Positions 59,226-64,000 of a stretch of DNA of 64,000 nucleotides are shown here, in pieces. The notes below the pieces were generated by a model that did no database searches, was not told the DNA's origin, and worked only from the letters and a program-made list of their open reading frames with translations. The first letter of the stretch is position 1; every line of letters begins with the position of its first letter. Source of the DNA: Pontederia crassipes (Eukaryota > Streptophyta > Magnoliopsida > Commelinales > Pontederiaceae). The stretch is from contig JAUKPH010000017.1 in NCBI GenBank assembly GCA_030549335.1, positions 3,031,001 through 3,095,000 on the forward strand, given 5' to 3'. Both the position numbers and the translations under genes were made by a program.

Positions 59226-59657
59226 TGTAAATAATGTCTTTAATCTGAGCCCAATTGGTCCCTATATAATTAGACGTTTTAGCAGAATTCCTCTACGGGG
59301 GTCTCGCTGCCCGGTCAGCGAGTCTGTGGAAGGTCAAGGGGGGGATCCCCCTGCGAGGGTTGTAAGGGGGCGGAGCCCCTGAGCAAAATTTTTAGAGGTA
59401 TTCTGTTTGTGATTCGAATTTTATTTATTTTCTTATCACGAGATAGGTGTCCTATTTTCAGGGGATTTATTTAGAGTCTCACTCCGTATGTAATTCATAT
59501 CATCTTAAAGGGAGTGCCTATATAAACTCCCTAGGGGTCTAGATAGAGACTCATCCTTGTAATCATCGTTATTCCATAATAAAGAGCCGCCGCCATTTTT
59601 TTTCTCTTCGCATTCTTCTGTATTTCGTGCGATCCTTCTCTCCCCCTTTTCGTAACA
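59226..59657 (+). repeat. Copia 5' LTR (432 bp)
   Basis: From TGTAAATAATG to CGTAACA. Contains 'gatccccctgcgagggttg' and a TATA-like 'cctatataaactcc' at about 59517-59530, which would be its promoter. Confidence 0.88.
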
Positions 59658-59660
59658 AAC

Positions 59661-59673
59661 TCGTATCAGAGCC
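59661..59673 (+). other. primer-binding site
   Basis: 'TCGTATCAGAGCC', three bases past the LTR, close to the initiator-Met tRNA complement. Confidence 0.7.
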
Positions 59674-59708
59674 TTAGGGTTTGTCTGCAATTCTCGATCA
59701 ACAGAGAC

Positions 59709-61130
59709 ATGGTGTCGCACAACATGAGCGTTGAGAAGTTCAACGGCAGGAACAGTTTCGGGTTGTGGCAGATCAAGATGCGGACGCTTCTGAAGCAACA
59801 AGGAGTCTGGGCGCCGCTCTCAAACGTGTCGAAGAACAAACCAAAGGAGGAAGACTCGAATAACAAAGAAAAGGAGATCAACCTCGCAACTTTGGCGGCA
59901 CAAAAGGAGAAAGCGCACTCGATGATTCTATTGTGTCTGACGGATGAGATGATAATTGAGGTCACAGATAAAGAAAAGGTGGTCGGTCTGTGGTTGAGAC
60001 TCGAGAGTCGGTATATGACGAAGTCTCTCACCAATAAGTTGCTGTTAAAGCAACGTCTGTTCTCTCTCCGCATGCAAGAAGGTATCCCTCTGAAAGAACA
60101 TCTTGATCAGTTAAATTCTTTATTAATAGAACTCAGAAATATCGATGTTAAGATCGATGATGAAGATGCTGCCCTAATTCTGTTAGTTTCGCTTCCTCCA
60201 TCATATGAAAATTTCGTTCAGTCTATGATTATCGGGAAGGAAACTATAAGTCTGGAAGAAGTAAGATTGAATCTTGAACTTCGGCATATGACATCTGAAA
60301 ATTCTGCAGAGACTCAAGCCGCGGGTTTGATATCAATCGCAGAGAAGGAACAGTACTCGAATTTGAAGAAATCCAAGCTGAAGAAGAAGAAAATCACTGT
60401 GAAAGACATCTGTAATTACTGCAAGGAACAAGGTCAATGAAAGAAGGATTGTCCGAAGAAGAAGAAGGCCTATGTCACTGCGGTGGCACAGAAAATTGAA
60501 AATTTTGAAGATGATTTGATTCTGGCTGCTTCTGATCAAGGATGTCTGGCAGATAGTTGAGTTCTGAATTCGAGGTGTTCCTATCATATGACTCCGAATA
60601 AAAAGTGGTTCTCAACTTATCAGAAGATTGATGGTGGAAACGTCATCATGGGCAACGATACAGCCTGACAGATAGTTGGGATCGGTTCTGTGCAGATCAG
60701 AACTCATGACAATCTTGTGAGGACGCTGACACATGTCCGTCATGTTTCGCAACTGAAGAAGAATTTGATATCACTTGGAGTCCTCGACTCTAAAGGGTGT
60801 CAGATCAATGCTGCTGGAGGCATCCTCACGGTCATGAAAGGTGATGCTACGATTCTGAAAGGAGTCAGACAGAAGTTCTTGTATATATTACAAGGTAAGA
60901 CAGTCTCTAGCGTTGCTGCAGTGGCTAGTTCATCCGAATCAGATAGGTCCAGGCTGTGGCATATGCGACTTGGGCATATGAGTCAAAACGGGATGAATAT
61001 CCTCAGCAAACAAGGTCTTTTAGGAGAGAAGAAGATATCTGAAATCAACTTATGCAAGCACTGCATATTCGGCAAACAGCGAAGGTCTCAGTTTGGCAAG
61101 GCAGTGCACAGAACGAAGGCGACACTTGAC
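59709..61130 (+). pseudogene. Copia gag, protease and pre-integrase region, decayed
   Basis: The frame from ATG 59709 encodes a Copia gag (NSFGLWQIKMRTLL, then LLLKQRLFSLRMQEG, then LLVSLPPSYENFV). The zinc knuckle is damaged: CNYCKEQGQ is followed by a stop and then KKDC, so the histidine is lost. The protease motif reads VLNSRCSYHMTP instead of the usual LDSGCSYHMTP, so the catalytic aspartate is replaced by asparagine. The pre-integrase zinc finger (LWHMRLGHMSQNGM, then LCKHCIFGKQ) is intact. Stops occur at about 60438, 60558, 60667 and 61131. It would have processed and packaged element RNA, but this copy cannot. Confidence 0.88.
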
Positions 61131-61900
61131 TAAATTCACGCCGATTGTTGGGGTCTCTCTCATGTTCCATCGTTAGGAGGTGCGAGGTACTTTCTATCTG
61201 TGATTGATGACTACTCGAGGATGACTTGGGTATTCATGATGAAACACAAGAGTGAGTCCTTCAAGGCCTTCAAGTAGTGGAAGGTTCTGGTAGAAAATCA
61301 GACGTCGAAGAAAGTGAAGCGTCTTCGCACTGACACTGGTTTGGAATTATGTTCTGCTGAATTCGACCAATTCTGCAAAGATGAAGGCATTGCCAAGCAT
61401 CGCACAGTCAGGGATATTCCACAGCAGAACGGAATTGCAGAACGAATGAACAGAACACTTCTGGAGAGGGCAAGGTGCATGCTCTCTAACGCTGGCCTGA
61501 ATAGAACATTCTGGGCTGAAGCTGTTAACACAGCTTGCTACTTGGTGAATCGAAGTCCGGGACTGCGCTTGATCTCAAGACTCCAACTAAGGTATGATCA
61601 GGAAATCCTGTTGATTATACTTGTCTAAAAGTTTTTTATTGTCCAGCATACTATCACGTCAGTGAAGAAAAGTTGGAGCCAAGGGCCAAAGAAGGGATGT
61701 TCATGAAATATGGTGTAGGAGTGAAGGGCTACAGAATCTGGTCTCCTTCGGAACACAAAGTCATCCACAGCAGAAGCGTGACCTTTGACGAAGCATCAAT
61801 GCTTCAGTTGAAGGTAAAGGCTGAAGAGAGTGTCAGTAAATAGGTGGAGGTTGAATCACTCCAACTGAGGATGATGCTGAAGGATCACATCAAGAAGCAG
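61131..61900 (+). pseudogene. Copia integrase core, decayed
   Basis: Reads IHADCWG (first catalytic Asp), then YFLSVIDDYSRMTWVF, then LRTDTGLE (second Asp; usually TDNG), then QQNGIAERMNRTLLERARCM (catalytic Glu). A frameshift follows near 61558, after LVNRSP, and the C-terminal part (KVFYCPAYYHVSEEKLEPRA, then GYRIW) continues in another frame. Stops are present at 61131, 61276 and 61842. Confidence 0.85.
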
Positions 61901-62079
61901 AACCAGAAGGTGAAGAATCTGATGAGCAACATGAAGAGGAGTCAATTGCTGCTAGACGTCCTCGCAGAGAAGTGAGTCCTCCTAAGCGATATAGTTTCGA
62001 GGACATGGTTGCTTATGCACTACAAGTAGCTGAAGAGGTGGAGTCCTTGGAGCCGTCCTCTTATAAGAATGCCATCACA

Positions 62080-63605
62080 TGTGCCGAATTTGGACAGTGA
62101 ATCGCTGCTATGGGTGAGGAGATGGAATCTCTTCATAAGAATTAAACGTGGGAGCTGGTCAAGTTGCCTAAAGGCAGAAAGGTTGTTGGCTTTAAATGGA
62201 TTTTCAAGAAGAAAGCAGAAATTTCATGAGTTGAAGGCACGAGATACAAAGCACGGCTGGTTGCTAAATATTATAGTCAGAAAGAAGGTGTGTACTACAA
62301 TGAAATATTCTCACTTGTTGTCAGACATACTTCTATCAGGGTGCTACTTGCTCTTGTAGCACATCAGAATCTAGAGCTCGAGCAATTAGATGTGAAGACT
62401 GCTTTCCTTCATGGAGAACTTGAAGAAGACATTCTTATGAGCCAACCAGAGGGATTCTCCATTCCAGGAAAGGAGAATCAAGTTTGCAGTCTGAAGAAAT
62501 CTCTGTATGGCTTGAAGCAGTCTCCCAGACAATGGTACAAGAGGTTCGACAACTTCATGATTCGTAAGGGATTCAGTCGAAGTTCCTATGATTGCTGTGT
62601 ATATCATAAGAAGGTGAAGAACGGCTCCACCATCTATCTGCTCTTGTATGTTGATGATATGCTTATTGCTGTCAGAGACATGGCAGACATTCAGAATCTG
62701 AAGAAGCTCCTCAGTGCAGAATTCGACATGAAGAATCTTGGTGCAGCACAGAAGATTATGGGGATGGAAATTCTAAGGGATCGCACACAGGGTAAACTCT
62801 TCTTATCTCAGAAAAGTTATATTGAGAAGATTTTATTCAGGTTTGGAATGTCTGGAGCGAAGCCTTTGAATACTCCATCAGCTGCAAATGTTCATCTTTC
62901 TATTGCCTTCGCACCAAAGTCAGAAGCAGAAAAGGAGTACATGTCTCGGATTACATATGCTAGTGCAGTTGGAAGTCTGATGTATATCATGGTTTGCACA
63001 AGACCAAACATTGCTCATGCAGTCAGTGTTGTCAGCAGGTTCATGAGCGATCCAGAAAAAGAGCATTGGCAAGCGGTGAAGCGAATCTTTCGATATATGA
63101 GAGGAACATCTGATAGTGGTCTCATCTACAGAAGTGATAAAGAGTGTTTGGTTGCAGGGTACTCGGATTCAGATTACGCTGAAGATGTTGATGGAAGACG
63201 ATCTATGACAGACTATGTCTTCACTTGGGTAGTTCGATTATTAGTTGGAAGGCCACACTTCAATCATTAGTTACATTATCCATCACAAAGGCTGAATACA
63301 TGGCACTGACAGAAGCTACTAAGGAAGGTATCTGGTTAAAATGTTTGATTGGAGATCTCGGATTACATCAGGAGCAGGTTATAGTGCACTGTGATAGCCT
63401 GAGTGCAATATGTTTAGCCAAGGATCAAGTACATCATGAAAGAATCAAACACGTTGATGTCAGATATCTCTTCATCCACACTAAGAAGAGAATTAAGGTG
63501 AAGAAAATTAGCACCGAAGACAATTCAGCTGATATGTTCACCAAATCTGTTCATCATGGCAAGTTCCAGCATTACTTGGACTTGCTTAACATCAACACTT
63601 GGTAA
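62080..63605 (+). pseudogene. Copia reverse transcriptase and RNase H, mostly open
   Basis: Reverse transcriptase: WELVKLPKGRKVVGFKWIFK, then LEQLDVKTAFLHGELEEDIL, then QVCSLKKSLYGLKQSPRQWY, with the catalytic LLYVDDML intact. RNase H: GYSDSDYA, then after a one-base deletion near 63226 SSIISWKATLQS, KAEYMAL, and VHCDSLSAI. The last 300-plus residues before the frameshift are uninterrupted. Upstream stops at about 62098, 62143 and 62228 and the frameshift make it a pseudogene. The VDVKTAFLHG and LYVDDM motifs place it in the Tnt1/Tork-type Copia group (inference). Confidence 0.9.
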
Positions 63606-63690
63606 TAGCCACAAGGTGAGGCTGACGACGACGTGGCATGGTATTAAAATTTTTTGTGATCTGAAGATGATTTAAGTCAAGGTGGAGATT

Positions 63691-64000
63691 TGTTAATAAT
63701 ACGTTGAATCTGAACCCAGTTGGTCCCTTACATAATCAGACGCTTCAGCAGAATTTTCCTACGGAAGTCTCACTGTCCGGTCAGCGAGCCTGTGAGGGGT
63801 CAAGGGGGGATCCCCTGCGGGGGTTGCAAAGGGGCGAAGCTCCTGAGCAAAATTTTTAGGGGTATTCTGTTTGTGATTCGGATTTGATTTATTTTCTTAT
63901 CACGAAATAGGTGTCCTATTTTTAGGGGATTTATTTAGAGTCTCAGTCCGTATGTAATTACTATCATCTGTTAAAGGGATTGCCTATATAAACTCCCTAG
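63691..64000 (+). repeat. Copia 3' LTR (truncated by window end)
   Basis: Starts TGTTAATAATACG right after the polypurine tract and aligns with 59226-59535. The last bases 'tatataaactccctag' equal 59520-59535. About 120 bp should lie beyond the window. Confidence 0.9.

Larger units (their letters stand above)
59226..64000 (+). mobile_element. Tnt1-like Copia retrotransposon, nearly complete, decayed
   Basis: 5' LTR 59226-59657, PBS 59661-59673, gag-pol 59709-63605, polypurine tract (aaggtggagatt) 63679-63690 and 3' LTR from 63691 that runs past the window end (about 310 of 432 bp present). The two LTRs differ at roughly one position in eight by eye, so the insertion is old. The coding frame has many stops and frameshifts. 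The right-hand target duplication is outside the window (left flank: acttt). Confidence 0.93.

Noticed and set aside
1-64000. tRNA, rRNA or snRNA genes
   Set aside because: No cloverleaf-like sequence with A and B boxes was noticed apart from the SINE's tRNA-derived start, and no rRNA similarity.

Overview
This window looks like nuclear DNA from a flowering plant. It is AT-rich and dominated by transposable elements, with one intact-looking gene and several decayed or partial gene copies. Support comes from plant-specific families: a U-box/ARM protein of the PUB20/21 type, auxin response factor (ARF) exons, a type IIB autoinhibited Ca2+-ATPase, a TMK-type receptor kinase exon, a GH17 glucanase exon, an Au-type SINE, Tnt1-like Copia and chromovirus-like Gypsy elements, and a chloroplast rpl22-like scrap. 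The single-exon U-box gene is very GC-rich in AT-rich surroundings, which is common in monocots but does not settle the species.

Layout. 1-10.4 kb: chromovirus-type Gypsy LTR pieces (1-1503; about 1829-6165; a complete 2.7 kb LTR at 6483-9186 followed by PBS and a stop-ridden gag), with a CACTA transposon at 2280-5360 and a GH17 exon fragment near 6.3 kb. 10.4-21 kb: an Au SINE in a 21-bp target duplication, a MULE with a 9-bp target duplication, minus-strand ARF-like and Ca2+-ATPase gene wrecks, and a second kind of Gypsy LTR at 18480-21061. 21-28 kb: nested Gypsy remains, including an oppositely oriented solo LTR (21562-25537), a decayed integrase, and a duplicated GC-rich block, one copy of which carries a truncated SINE while the other shows the empty site. 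28.6-37.2 kb: an unidentified two-exon candidate, then a minus-strand ARF pseudogene whose intron holds a young, internally deleted 3.37 kb Gypsy element. 38-49 kb: an rpl22-like organellar scrap, the second copy of a 1.2 kb dispersed repeat, a solo Copia LTR in a perfect target duplication, and three long-terminal-inverted-repeat elements with GC-rich cores. 49-53.8 kb: AT-rich DNA with MITE-like repeats. 53.8-55.2 kb: the intact U-box E3 ligase gene. 57.3-57.9 kb: the last exon of a TMK-like receptor kinase. 59.2 kb to the end: a nearly complete, mutated Tnt1-like Copia element whose 3' LTR runs off the window.

Nearly all recognisable host-gene material (GH17, both ARF loci, Ca2+-ATPase, U-box, TMK) lies on the minus strand, and the plus strand carries mostly transposons. 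The host genes do not form a pathway or operon. The main story is repeated nesting of transposons into a gene-poor interval, which preserved target duplications, an empty site and a reconstructable intron insertion. I saw no CRISPR array, rRNA, tRNA or convincing novel defence or metabolic system.
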